From contig CAINNK010000037.1 in assembly GCA_903851135.1 (NCBI GenBank), forward strand, positions 65,320 to 108,127: a stretch of DNA of 42,808 nucleotides, read 5' to 3'. Positions 17,764-25,963 of the stretch are shown here, in pieces. The translations under genes and the position numbers were made by a program. The DNA is from an uncultured bacterium (GTDB lineage Bacteria; Patescibacteriota; Minisyncoccia; Moranbacterales; GWC2-37-73). The notes under the pieces were generated by a model. It was not told the DNA's origin, ran no database searches, and worked only from the letters and a program-made list of their open reading frames with translations. How positions within the stretch are numbered: position 1 is the first letter of the stretch; each line of letters starts with the position of its first letter.

Positions 17764-17903
17764 TTTTAGGACTTTTACGTTTGATCGAAAATTACTTACA
17801 ACCGACTTTTTTAGCGAGAAAGACTTGAAGTAGACCAGGGGAGATTTTCTTAGTAAAGAAACTACGCTCTAGGAATTTGAGAGCAAGCGTAAAAGGCCTA
17901 AAA
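17764..17903. repeat. Inverted-repeat element, about 140 bp
   Basis: Ends TTTTAGGACTTTTACGTTTG (17764-17783) and CAAGCGTAAAAGGCCTAAAA (17884-17903) are complementary at 18 of 20 positions. The interior has no ORF. It fills the gap between the cupin PGI gene and the solute-binding protein gene; MITE-like, with no second copy in the window. Confidence 0.5.
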
Positions 17904-17919
17904 TTATCAAATCTTATTT

Positions 17920-17947
17920 ATCTAAAAAGCTAGAGCCTAAGAAGCTA
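17920..17947 (-). repeat. Dispersed 'TAGCTT-TTAGGC' repeat, copy 3, supplying a stop codon
   Basis: On the minus strand the TAG stop of the solute-binding protein gene opens TAGCTTCTTAGGC followed by TAGCTTTTTAG, as after trpS. Confidence 0.6.
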
Positions 17948-19621
17948 TTTCAGTATCCTTTTGGTTTTCACGTACCATTTGCTTACATCCACAAAACGAT
18001 CTGCTGGCATATTAATATTTTGAATGGTCATTCCATGTACTGAATTATTAACTGGGTATAAGTAAGTCGGACCATATAAAAAGACCGCTGGCACCTCTTT
18101 AGCTAATAACTCTTGAAATTTCTTGTAAGAATCAACGCGCTTGCTTTCATCTGGCTCCTGTCTAACACTTTCCAAAATTCCGTCCGCTTGACTATTGTCA
18201 AACAAGGAAAGATTAAGTCCCGGATCGCGTTTTTGACTGGAATGCCAAAATGAATAAAGATCCGGATTGAAAGTAATTGCCTGGCCAAACAAGAGACTGT
18301 CATATTCACGCGTTCTAATGTAGTTTTGTTGCAAATCAGAAACTGTCAAAATCTTTACATTCAATTTTGCGCCAACTTTTTGCCACTGCGTCTTAAGCAG
18401 TTCAGCTGTCTGAGAAAGTTCCGGCCAATCAGTAGTCACCAATTCAAATTCAAGCGTAACATTGTTTTTCTTTCTAAAATCACTGCCTGCTTCTTTTTTC
18501 CAACCAGCATCGTCAAGTATTTTATTTGCTTGATCGATATTCTTACTGACCTGAACTTGATCATTGTAACCATCCATCTGCGGAAAAAACGGTGATGAAA
18601 GCGCCACGCCCTTGCCACGTAAAACACTGCTAATAATTTCCTTACGATCAACACTCGAGTTGAGAGCTATTCGGACATTATCATCAGCCAATACCACGCT
18701 CTTGGTTTGATTAAAGAAAACTGAAAAATATCGAGGAATAATCAACTCGTGTATGTCCGTGCTTTTGACATTCTTGATAGAGCCAATTTTTTCCGGTGCA
18801 ATACTGTTCATCCCCATCACTTCTTTTTTGTTGTAAGCAGCGATAAGTGCGTCATCATCAGCGTAAAAATTGAAAGTAAAATTTGAAATATACGGACTGC
18901 CTGCATAAAAATCTTTAAAGGCCTTCAGGTGATAGGTCAAAATGCTACCCTGAGAATCTTTTTGAAAATCGGAAAACATAAAAGGTCCCGAGCCAATCGG
19001 ATGCAAATTATAATCAGCCAATGCAAATTTCTCAGGCGCAATATTTTCCCAAACATGTTTCGGCAAAATTCCAATAGTGAGATTTTCCAAAAAACCAACG
19101 TAAGGATTTTTCAACGTAAACACAATCTCGTGATCATTACTCACGCTAACATCAACCCCTTGCCAGCTTTGTCGCAACGGACTTTTGTAAGCAGGGTCCT
19201 GCAAAATGTTAAAAGTAAAAAATATGTCCTCCGCTGTGATTTCCTTGCCATCCTGCCAATGGGCATTTTTTCTCAGCTTAACTGTGTACTGACGTTGATC
19301 TTGCGAGACAGTGAAACTTTCAGCCAGGTCTGGTACGGCGTTGCCATTGTTATCATATTTAAAAAGCCCACTATACACCAGTTGCGTCAAATCACTATCA
19401 GCCTCACTCGTTTGAGACAAAAGCGGATTAACATAAAAAGGTTGCCCAACAGAACCCTCGATATATTCCCCTCCAACCTTCGCAATGGGCTTAGTCAAGT
19501 TCAAATAAAAAGTTCCCAACCAGGCTATCAGTGAAAAAGTTATGACAAGCAAAAGAGCCGACACGACTAATTTGTCTTTAAAAGAAAGCAAGCGCCCAAT
19601 ATTGCGCCAGTTTCTTGGCAA
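17945..19621 (-). CDS. Membrane-anchored ABC-type solute-binding protein (SBP_bac_5, peptide/nickel family)
   Basis: Extracytoplasmic substrate-binding protein of the oligopeptide/dipeptide (OppA/DppA) cluster. A single transmembrane helix lies at about residues 19-41 after a basic N-terminus; there is no lipobox cysteine, so it is held by a signal anchor rather than lipid. The mature part shows the family landmarks: DLAESFTVSQDQRQYTVKLRKNAHWQDGKEITAEDIFFTFN, then GSGPFMFSDFQ and the DDNVRIALNSSVDRKEI helix. Length 558 is normal. No permease or ATPase of the Opp type is in the window, so its transport partners are elsewhere or absent. SecG is encoded just upstream. Confidence 0.9.
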   Translation of the reverse strand: MPRNWRNIGRLLSFKDKLVVSALLLVITFSLIAWLGTFYLNLTKPIAKVGGEYIEGSVGQPFYVNPLLSQTSEADSDLTQLVYSGLFKYDNNGNAVPDLAESFTVSQDQRQYTVKLRKNAHWQDGKEITAEDIFFTFNILQDPAYKSPLRQSWQGVDVSVSNDHEIVFTLKNPYVGFLENLTIGILPKHVWENIAPEKFALADYNLHPIGSGPFMFSDFQKDSQGSILTYHLKAFKDFYAGSPYISNFTFNFYADDDALIAAYNKKEVMGMNSIAPEKIGSIKNVKSTDIHELIIPRYFSVFFNQTKSVVLADDNVRIALNSSVDRKEIISSVLRGKGVALSSPFFPQMDGYNDQVQVSKNIDQANKILDDAGWKKEAGSDFRKKNNVTLEFELVTTDWPELSQTAELLKTQWQKVGAKLNVKILTVSDLQQNYIRTREYDSLLFGQAITFNPDLYSFWHSSQKRDPGLNLSLFDNSQADGILESVRQEPDESKRVDSYKKFQELLAKEVPAVFLYGPTYLYPVNNSVHGMTIQNINMPADRFVDVSKWYVKTKRILK

Positions 19622-19684
19622 AAGATATTTAATTCTGTTCCCCTTCTTGATACTAATAATGTTAGCGATAAAAAAATTAGCAGC

Positions 19685-19906
19685 TTATCGATTTTGAAAA
19701 ATAACCGAAGCGATAGCCAATCCAATAAAACAAACCCCTAAAAAGATAGCAGCGAAAAACAAAAATTTTTCCACACCTCTTTTTGTGTAATAGCCCCCGA
19801 AGTCTCCGCCAAAAGCAGCGCTAAGGCCGCTACCCCTATTTTGCAACAAAATAGAAATTATCAAAAGAACCGAGACAACAATTTGAGCGATAGTGATAAA
19901 TTTCAT
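19685..19906 (-). CDS. secG: Preprotein translocase subunit SecG
   Basis: Small auxiliary subunit of the SecYEG channel in the cytoplasmic membrane. 73 residues with two hydrophobic segments (about 5-22 and 49-70) joined by the conserved loop LLQNRGSGLSAAFGG, typical of SecG (LLQxGKGxGLxxxFG). The gene lies 63 bases upstream of the solute-binding protein gene on the same strand. Confidence 0.92.
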   Translation of the reverse strand: MKFITIAQIVVSVLLIISILLQNRGSGLSAAFGGDFGGYYTKRGVEKFLFFAAIFLGVCFIGLAIASVIFQNR

Positions 19907-20062
19907 AAAAAATATAGGTTAGTGCATTTATAATTTGCTGACTATTCAGATTTAAACTTACCAAAAAACCTTGCCCACGTCAAGGAACATTTGCAATTTA
20001 TGGCTTTAAATAAGTCTTTTATAGATTTGCAATCTAAACAATTCAAAAAATTAAACCAACAA

Positions 20063-20174
20063 GCGAGCAGATTTTTTCTTTTTTCGCTTAAAAGTGGTTC
20101 ACCTTGATGTTAAAAAAGTTCAAAAGATAAAAAACACTTTCACTGGGATAAAAAGAAAAATGTCTGCGAGTGAA
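20063..20174. repeat. MITE-like inverted-repeat element, copy A
   Basis: Begins GCGAGCAGA-TTTTTTCTTTTTTCGC and ends CACTTTCACTGGGATAAAAA...TCTGCGAGT, the two ends being imperfect inverted copies. It shares the CACTTTCACTGGGATAAAAA core with copies at 24597-24673 and 38472-38586. No ORF inside. It occupies most of the 289-base gap between secG and the nucleotidyltransferase-fold gene. Confidence 0.65.
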
Positions 20175-20195
20175 GCATTATTTTGGTAAAAAATA

Positions 20196-21146
20196 TTAAT
20201 GACTAAGTCCCAACTGCTCAATTTTTTCTTTAAATTTTTCAAAAATAACCGGCCCATGAGGCACTGGCAAAAAAACCAAGGCATCGTCTTGGGCATAAAC
20301 CAAACTGCCCTCCTGATGAGTTTTTGGATTCCTGGAAATCTTTTTTTGCTCGATTCTTTTCAACCAGTTTTCCAGCCAAGCCCCACCAAGCAAGAACTCG
20401 CCCACCGTCCGGACAGTTCTTGAAAAAAAATCATCAGTCAACACTTTCATTTGAGACAGTTCCTGCAAATCATAAGTTGGTTTCATATTTTTGATCCATT
20501 GGTTTTTGATTTGAAACCGCTGATAAACCTCTCCGCCAAACAGTGGGGTCAGGAAGGTATATTCATTAGCGGAAAACAAATCTTTCGTCATTACCTCCAG
20601 TGATGACTCGGTCAAAAAATAATTAAGGCAAATTCGGTTAACAATTTTCTTGCCATATCTTCGCTTGCCAATGAGTTGTGCAAAGGCGGTCACCAAAGTT
20701 CGACCAGTCCAAATATGTCCAGGGCTAGTAACTATCAACAAATCCCAATCACTGTTGCGGTGGGCATTTTTCATAGCCAAGCCACCCGTGACCCCAATCA
20801 TCCTGACAAAAGGAATAAATTTGAGCCAATAGACAACTCTACCAAGCCGTTTTAATTTGCTAGCGGAAATTTTTTGATTCCTGATTCGCAGATCAACAAT
20901 ATCATTTCGACCTTTGAGAAAATAAAAACCATTGCGGCTTTCTAGATATTTTACAAGCTTATCACTTTGTAATTCCTTGATAAGTTGAGCTAATTCAATT
21001 TTCATTGATTTATCAAAATCGCCGGCATAATCAATGCGAATCAAATGTTTCCAAACTTCAAAGGCTGTCAACGGATAAGAAAATCCATCATAATATGCCA
21101 CCGTAGCCAGGATATATCTATGCAATTTTGAATGATTTTCTTTCAT
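20196..21146 (-). CDS. Nucleotidyltransferase-fold protein with N-terminal winged-helix-like region
   Basis: The core at about residues 115-140 (VTGGLAMKNAHRNSDWDLLIV) fits the nucleotidyltransferase superfamily pattern GG/GS..A......SDxDLL, where the two acidic residues bind metal; here the spacing is SDWDL with one clear Asp pair. Residues 1-90 look like a winged-helix or similar all-alpha DNA/RNA-binding segment. The remainder has no recognised domain. 316 residues. The substrate could be a nucleotide, protein or antibiotic; there is no antitoxin partner next to it, so a toxin-antitoxin role is not supported. The family is common as a conserved hypothetical in Patescibacteria. Confidence 0.7.
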   Translation of the reverse strand: MKENHSKLHRYILATVAYYDGFSYPLTAFEVWKHLIRIDYAGDFDKSMKIELAQLIKELQSDKLVKYLESRNGFYFLKGRNDIVDLRIRNQKISASKLKRLGRVVYWLKFIPFVRMIGVTGGLAMKNAHRNSDWDLLIVTSPGHIWTGRTLVTAFAQLIGKRRYGKKIVNRICLNYFLTESSLEVMTKDLFSANEYTFLTPLFGGEVYQRFQIKNQWIKNMKPTYDLQELSQMKVLTDDFFSRTVRTVGEFLLGGAWLENWLKRIEQKKISRNPKTHQEGSLVYAQDDALVFLPVPHGPVIFEKFKEKIEQLGLSH

Positions 21147-21218
21147 GCTCCCATTGTAGCAACGGAGACTTAGCCTGTCATCTTCCGCCAGGGCATTTTT
21201 TGTGGCGTGATAAAAAGC

Positions 21219-22067
21219 CTATTTATCAAATTTTTTTTGAGATTTTCTTTGTAATAAAAAATTTTTGCCGGTCACCACGCTCTTGCCAGTTTTTTCTTCC
21301 AAAGCAACCCGCGCATCCTTGGCAATTCTGCCACCTCTCTTGGCTGGCACCTTGTTTTCTGTTAAACCCTTGGATTTCATTGTTTCGGCAATTTGGCGAG
21401 TTGAAAGTTCTGCCAAGGCCGTGAAGACGAGTTCCGCATCTGACATATGGTCACGTAAATTTTGAGTCTTGAGTTTTTTCAAATTTTTGTGTTCAACCAC
21501 AGTCAGGTCACTCCATTCTTGATGGATTATATTCGTCAAAATTGCAAATTCAGTTTGACCAACAACTTCACTGCTTTTCCAATAGTCCGTCAGTTTATTT
21601 CTGATTTCCTGGCCCATCATTCGTTGTTGAATCCAACTTTTGCTCCTGCCCTGCTTTTGCCAATATCCCCTTGAACGATTCAAGGCCTTTTCCGGATCAC
21701 TCATTTCTTGCATTCTTTCATAACCGACTTTCGCCAACCAAAGTTTAACTGGCTCAGCTTTTTTAGATGGCACCGATTGAATCAGGCGCAAAATGGTTTC
21801 CGTGCTAGCAACATCGGTCTTGTAAAATTTTCCATCAGCAGAAAACATTTTCAGTTGGTCACATTTCGTGACCAACTGACTTCCTTCATTTTTTAAGCGA
21901 TTCTTCAAGGTTGTCCAATAACTCTTGGCTTTTTTGAAATCCTCCTGTTCTATCAGAGCAGCCACGATATCAATCACAGAAAAAAACCAAGTTTCAGTTT
22001 TTTCGTCGTAGTGCCTGCGAATTTTGAAATTTTCAAAAATGGCTAGCGAGTTTTGATTTTTGTTCAT
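21219..22067 (-). CDS. Bro-N domain / DNA-damage-inducible protein D-like protein
   Basis: Residues 1-120 (starting with AIFENFKIRRHYDEKTETWFFSVIDIVAAL) match the Bro-N/antirepressor N-terminal fold found in phage antirepressors, and the overall arrangement matches DinD: ALNRSRGYWQKQGRSKSWIQQRMMGQEIRNKLTDYW followed by AILTNIIHQEWSDLTVVEHKNLKKLKTQNLRDHMSDAELVFTALAE. DinD is a LexA-regulated DNA-repair modulator in E. coli; here no SOS box was seen. 282 residues, as in the family. It lies between a nucleotidyltransferase-fold gene and proB with dispersed repeats on one side, so a mobile origin is possible. The C-terminus is basic (KNFLLQRKSQKKFDK). Confidence 0.82.
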   Translation of the reverse strand: MNKNQNSLAIFENFKIRRHYDEKTETWFFSVIDIVAALIEQEDFKKAKSYWTTLKNRLKNEGSQLVTKCDQLKMFSADGKFYKTDVASTETILRLIQSVPSKKAEPVKLWLAKVGYERMQEMSDPEKALNRSRGYWQKQGRSKSWIQQRMMGQEIRNKLTDYWKSSEVVGQTEFAILTNIIHQEWSDLTVVEHKNLKKLKTQNLRDHMSDAELVFTALAELSTRQIAETMKSKGLTENKVPAKRGGRIAKDARVALEEKTGKSVVTGKNFLLQRKSQKKFDK

Positions 22068-22125
22068 ATTTTTTCACCTTACTTGTTTATACTGATATTC
22101 TATCACCACTAGCAAGAGCCGTCAA

Positions 22126-22144
22126 ACCTGCCCGCTGGTAACCA
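22126..22144. repeat. Weak relative of the GC-rich palindromic repeat
   Basis: CCTGCCCGCTGGTAACCAAG, which translates on the minus strand to WLPAGRFD, resembles the 'LPAGR'-encoding short repeats of Patescibacteria genomes and the copies at 5199 and 36416. Identification is by resemblance only. Confidence 0.4.
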
Positions 22145-22167
22145 AGAAATCAAATTCCGCTCACAAA

Positions 22168-22226
22168 AAAAATTCTGACGTTCTTGCTCGCCCGCCTTTG
22201 GAGGGAGAATGTCAGAATGTTTTTTA
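22168..22226 (-). terminator. Intrinsic terminator downstream of proB
   Basis: Outer stem ATTCTGAC (22172-22179) / GTCAGAAT (22211-22218), extended by TTCT/AGAA, with a GC-rich inner hairpin around GCCCGCCTTTGGAGGG. On the minus strand it ends in eight Ts. The rest of the 328-base gap (22068-22395) holds no gene. Confidence 0.75.
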
Positions 22227-22395
22227 GAAATAACTTTCCTTTTTAAGTTACCAATAAAAAAAATATTACAATATACTGAAATGTTATAACGAGAATTTGT
22301 GGGCATTAAAAAAAATTGCAATTTTGGTCATATGCATATGAATGCAATGCAGGATTCTTCCAAGGGCGATCCTTGGCGGAATTCTTTTTATGAAC

Positions 22396-23463
22396 CTATT
22401 CCAGAAACATGTGGTCACAATGAATAAGCGCCCGAATTTTTTTCTGGCCCATAGAAGCTGAGGCTTTTTTTGAATCATATTGCGCAATTCCAAATCCGAG
22501 CTTCTTTTTTGCCTCATTCCTTATTTCAATCACATCACCTTTTTCAAAGTTTCCCTCAACTTTCACGATTCCAATCGGCAAAAGACTCACCGCCTTTTTT
22601 GAGAGTAAAACCTCTTGCGCACATTTATTCACATACACAATACCACGCGAAAGACCTTCAGAAAAAGCCAAGCGCCGTTTTGCTGCCGACAACTTCCGCT
22701 TGGGAATAAACTTTGTCCCAACAATTTTTCCCTCAACTATATCCACGATTATATTTGGTCGTTTTCCATTGGCTATATGCGTAACAATTCCTTGCGTAGC
22801 AAGTTTTTTAGCAATACCAAATTTTGTATGCATGCCACCGCGACCCAAAGCTGACTTATCATGGGTAATATATTTTTCAATTGATAAACTTTTTGTAAAA
22901 TCTATTTCTGAAATAACTTGAGCTTTAGGATCGCTAGGGTTGCCGTCAAGTACACCCTCAACACTTGTAAGCACAATTACGGCATCCGCATTTAATTGTG
23001 AAGCAATAAGCCCTGCCAATTCATCGTTATCAGTAAAGATTAATTCCGTAATAGCGATAACATCATTTTCATTCACAACTGGCACAACACTATCTTGCAA
23101 CAAATTCTCAAAACAATTTTTCAGATTCAAATAATGCTGTCTGTCTCGAAAATCCTCTTTTGTCACCAAAACTTGAGCACAGACATAGCCATATTTAGCA
23201 AAAATATCTGCGTAAAATGACATCAATTTTACTTGTCCGACAGCTGCAAAGACTTGTTTTTGAACAATACTTTCAATTTTATCATTCAGTTTCAACACTC
23301 CTCTTCCAGTCGCAACAGCTCCTGAGGTAATCAAGACGATTTCTACTCCGATTTTATTTAAAGAAACTATCTGTTTAACAAGCTGCGCTACCACGGTCGC
23401 ATTAAACTGTCCCTCTTTCGAGATAACACCACTCCCAATTTTCACAATTATTCTTTTGTACAT
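22396..23463 (-). CDS. proB: Glutamate 5-kinase with PUA domain
   Basis: Phosphorylates glutamate in the first step of proline synthesis. The amino-acid-kinase fold starts with VVKIGSGVISKEG-type strand (here IIVKIGSGVISKEGQF, residues 4-18), followed by ITSGAVATGRG (about 45-55), VVNENDVI (about 130), DNDELAGLIA, and the regulatory/active loop GRGGMHTKFGIAKK at about 213-226. The C-terminal 80 residues (from KLSAAKRRLAF) are a PUA domain, as in the longer ProB form. Length 355 is slightly below the usual 367. No proA or proC is in the window, so the pathway cannot be judged complete. It ends at a strong terminator; the AI-2E family gene starts 38 bases upstream of it. Confidence 0.95.
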   Translation of the reverse strand: MYKRIIVKIGSGVISKEGQFNATVVAQLVKQIVSLNKIGVEIVLITSGAVATGRGVLKLNDKIESIVQKQVFAAVGQVKLMSFYADIFAKYGYVCAQVLVTKEDFRDRQHYLNLKNCFENLLQDSVVPVVNENDVIAITELIFTDNDELAGLIASQLNADAVIVLTSVEGVLDGNPSDPKAQVISEIDFTKSLSIEKYITHDKSALGRGGMHTKFGIAKKLATQGIVTHIANGKRPNIIVDIVEGKIVGTKFIPKRKLSAAKRRLAFSEGLSRGIVYVNKCAQEVLLSKKAVSLLPIGIVKVEGNFEKGDVIEIRNEAKKKLGFGIAQYDSKKASASMGQKKIRALIHCDHMFLE

Positions 23464-23500
23464 AAAAATCTAACTTTTATAAAAATTTTTTTTCAAGCGA

Positions 23501-24592
23501 TTAAACTTCTGCTTCTTCTTTATTTTTATTTTTAATCAAATCCCCCACAAAAACACTGAGCGAAGTTGCAATCGGAATTGCAAGAATTGCCCCAAAAGAA
23601 CCGCCAAGTTTAGCTCCGATTAGCAAAGCTAAAATTACTACGATCGGATTAAGTCCCACTACTTTTTTCATAACTTGTGGCACGATGACATGACTTTCCA
23701 GCTGTTGAATAACGGTCAGCACGCAAAGCACTACCACCCCAGTCATCGGCGAAATCAAAAAACCAATAGCTGAAGCCAGGGCTGTTGAAATAATCGGCCC
23801 GAGATACGGCACGATTTCCAGGATGCCAGCCAACATCGCCAAGATGAGAGCGTAGGGAACTTTGAAAACTGAAAGGACTGCAAAATCGAGCAGAAAAATG
23901 ATCAACATCAGCAGCACTTGTCCGCCCAACCATTTGCCAATCTTACTTTTAATTCGAGTGGTCAGCGAAACAACGTAGTCATGCTGCGCTGTCGGCGTAA
24001 TGGAAACTAAAAATTTATTCATCACATCTTCCCTGACTGACATATAGAAAGTCAGTGCTAACACCACCAAAATTGAAATAAAGAAAGTCATCACACTAAC
24101 AGTGGTGGAAAAAATACTCCCGGAAGATTGTGAAAGTCCCCCAAGCGTGTTGCGCAAAAATTCATGGCTATCAAAAGCAAACCCGTATGATTGAGCATAT
24201 TGCTCAAAACCACTAAAGGTTGCTGTAAGCTTTTCCGCATAAACAGGAATATTGGTTGTAAACTCTTTGAACTGTCCCACCAACGGAGGAACGATAATTG
24301 AAAACAGCAGACCAATTAATGAAAAAAGCAACACATAAATAATGGAAATAGCAAAAGATCTTGGAATTTTCTTTCGACCCATCCAATCAATGATTGGATC
24401 AAACGTGGCTGCCAAAATGATCGACAAAAAGAAAAGGGCCATCACGTCCCTGACTAAATACAAAAACCATAGCCCCAACAAAATTGCGATGGTGCGAATA
24501 ATGACGCCAGTTGAAATGTCGATTTGTCTTTTGTTCATAGAAATCAAATAGTTTTCAATAATCAATTTTCCATAAGTATATGGATTTACCAA
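23501..24592 (-). CDS. AI-2E family (YdgG/PerM-type) integral membrane protein
   Basis: Polytopic inner-membrane protein of the PF01594 family. Eight hydrophobic segments can be traced, with the family's large soluble loop (about 85-150) after the third helix and the characteristic PYLGPIISTALA...FLISPMTGVVVLCVLTVIQQLESHVIVPQVMKKVVGLNPIVVILALLIGAKLGGSFGAILAIPIA C-terminal region in sequence. The family includes AI-2 exporter TqsA but also Na+/H+ antiporters, so the substrate is open. Position 24592 gives 363 residues, but the family usually starts near MNKRQIDIS, so the ATG at 24538 (residue 19) is the likelier start. Followed closely by proB on the same strand. Confidence 0.9.
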   Translation of the reverse strand: MVNPYTYGKLIIENYLISMNKRQIDISTGVIIRTIAILLGLWFLYLVRDVMALFFLSIILAATFDPIIDWMGRKKIPRSFAISIIYVLLFSLIGLLFSIIVPPLVGQFKEFTTNIPVYAEKLTATFSGFEQYAQSYGFAFDSHEFLRNTLGGLSQSSGSIFSTTVSVMTFFISILVVLALTFYMSVREDVMNKFLVSITPTAQHDYVVSLTTRIKSKIGKWLGGQVLLMLIIFLLDFAVLSVFKVPYALILAMLAGILEIVPYLGPIISTALASAIGFLISPMTGVVVLCVLTVIQQLESHVIVPQVMKKVVGLNPIVVILALLIGAKLGGSFGAILAIPIATSLSVFVGDLIKNKNKEEAEV

Positions 24593-24596
24593 AATT

Positions 24597-24673
24597 GAGC
24601 GAGCATACTTTTTATTTTTTCACTTAAAATCAGTAGATTTTACTGGGATAAAAATAAAAAGGTATGCGAGCGA
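24597..24673. repeat. MITE-like inverted-repeat element, copy B
   Basis: Starts GAGCGAGCATACTTTTTA and ends TAAAAAGGTATGCGAGCGA, nearly perfect inverted ends, with the shared TTTTACTGGGATAAAAA core. Shorter interior than copies A and C. Lies between the M16 peptidase and the AI-2E family gene. Confidence 0.65.
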
Positions 24674-24694
24674 TTTAGCAGCAGACAAGAAAGA

Positions 24695-25963
24695 TTAAAA
24701 CTTCATCAACTGGGCAATTTTCTTGTCATTTTTGTGCGGCCCAACAATTGCCAAATTGAGTTTCTCTTTGCGGAAAATGTCTTTGGCTACTCGCAAAACA
24801 TCGCCGCTTGTCACTGCGTCAATTTTGGCAAAAACTTCTTTTGGCGAAAGAATTTTTTCTTTGTGCATCTCTTGATCAATGAAAAACATCGCCACATCAT
24901 CCGAAGCTTCAAAGCCCATCACAGAGCGTCCGCGAATATAATCTTTGGCTTTTTGTAATTCTTTTTCGGAAACTTTCTGGGTGGCAATTTTTTTGTATTC
25001 ATTCAGAATAACTTCAATGGCTTGTCCGAGATTCTTGTGCTCAATGCCGGCCTGTGTTCCAATGTAACCGCAATCTTGATAGGTGTCCACGCTAGTGTGC
25101 ACAAAATAGGCCAAACCTCTGCGTTCGCGAACTTCAATGAAAAGTCGACTGCTCATGTTGCCACCCAAAATCACTGACAGCAAGGAAAGCGCCCAACGAT
25201 CTTTGTGATTTTGATGATAAGCCCGAGCGCCCAAGATAAAATGAGTTTGATCAGTTTTTTTGAATTTAAGATGCACGCCGGCAACAGTTTGTTTGTCGGA
25301 AACTTTTTTGAATTTCGCCTCAGCGCCTTTTTCAAATTTGCCAAAGTATCCTTGCAATTGCTTAATAACTGCCTTTTCGTCAAATTTTCCAGAAATGCAA
25401 ACAACAGTCTCATTAGCCACGTAATATTTTCTCAGGTATGCCACAAAATCTTTGCGAGCAAAATTTTTGATCGTCTCTTTATAGCCAACGATATTGCGTC
25501 CCATCTGATGGGCGCCATACAAAAGTTTTTCAAATTCCTCCCCAACGCTGCGCCGCGGATCATCTTCATACATGCTGAGTTCCTGCAAAATCGGCCCACG
25601 CTCACGATCAATTTCCGCTTGCTCCAATTTTGAATTAAGAAAAATATCAGCAATCACTTCCAAAGCTTTGTCGACATGCCGGCCATCAACTTTAGCATAA
25701 TAAGCCGTCTTATCTTTCGAAGTAAACGCATTGAACTCTCCGCCAATCCCATCGAGCTCCTCTGAAATGGATTGGGCAGTTGGTCTTTTTTCCGTTCCCT
25801 TAAAAAGCATGTGCTCAATGAAATGCGAAAGGCCGGCTTGTTTTTCACTTTCATAGCGCGAACCCACCCCCACCATCACCATCACTGTGGCAGTCTGCGT
25901 TCCTTCCATCGGCACCGTCAAAATTCGCAGGCCATTTTTGAGAGTTGTTTTTTTATAGTTCAT
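24695..25963 (-). CDS. M16 family zinc peptidase (processing-protease type)
   Basis: Pitrilysin/insulinase-family metallopeptidase. The inverted zinc motif HFIEH is at residues 47-51 inside GLSHFIEHMLFKGTEKR, with the downstream Glu expected near residue 125 in ELSMYEDDPRR-type sequence. The C-terminal half has the family's second, catalytically inert M16_C domain including GGNMSSRLFIEVRERRGLAYFVHTS. 422 residues is typical of the short, two-domain form (mitochondrial-processing-peptidase-like, YmxG). No signal peptide, so it is probably cytoplasmic. Its start overlaps the 3' end of the M32 gene by 11 bases, so the two are very likely co-translated. Confidence 0.95.
   Translation of the reverse strand: MNYKKTTLKNGLRILTVPMEGTQTATVMVMVGVGSRYESEKQAGLSHFIEHMLFKGTEKRPTAQSISEELDGIGGEFNAFTSKDKTAYYAKVDGRHVDKALEVIADIFLNSKLEQAEIDRERGPILQELSMYEDDPRRSVGEEFEKLLYGAHQMGRNIVGYKETIKNFARKDFVAYLRKYYVANETVVCISGKFDEKAVIKQLQGYFGKFEKGAEAKFKKVSDKQTVAGVHLKFKKTDQTHFILGARAYHQNHKDRWALSLLSVILGGNMSSRLFIEVRERRGLAYFVHTSVDTYQDCGYIGTQAGIEHKNLGQAIEVILNEYKKIATQKVSEKELQKAKDYIRGRSVMGFEASDDVAMFFIDQEMHKEKILSPKEVFAKIDAVTSGDVLRVAKDIFRKEKLNLAIVGPHKNDKKIAQLMKF

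Noticed and set aside
19904-19939. Leaderless promoter for secG (TATATT near the ATG).
   Set aside because: No -35 match at any acceptable spacing; AT-rich background explains the box.
20196-22067. Toxin-antitoxin or phage-defence pair made of the nucleotidyltransferase-fold and Bro-N/DinD-like genes.
   Set aside because: 72 bases apart, normal gene sizes, no HEPN or short antitoxin partner, and both families occur singly; context alone is too weak.
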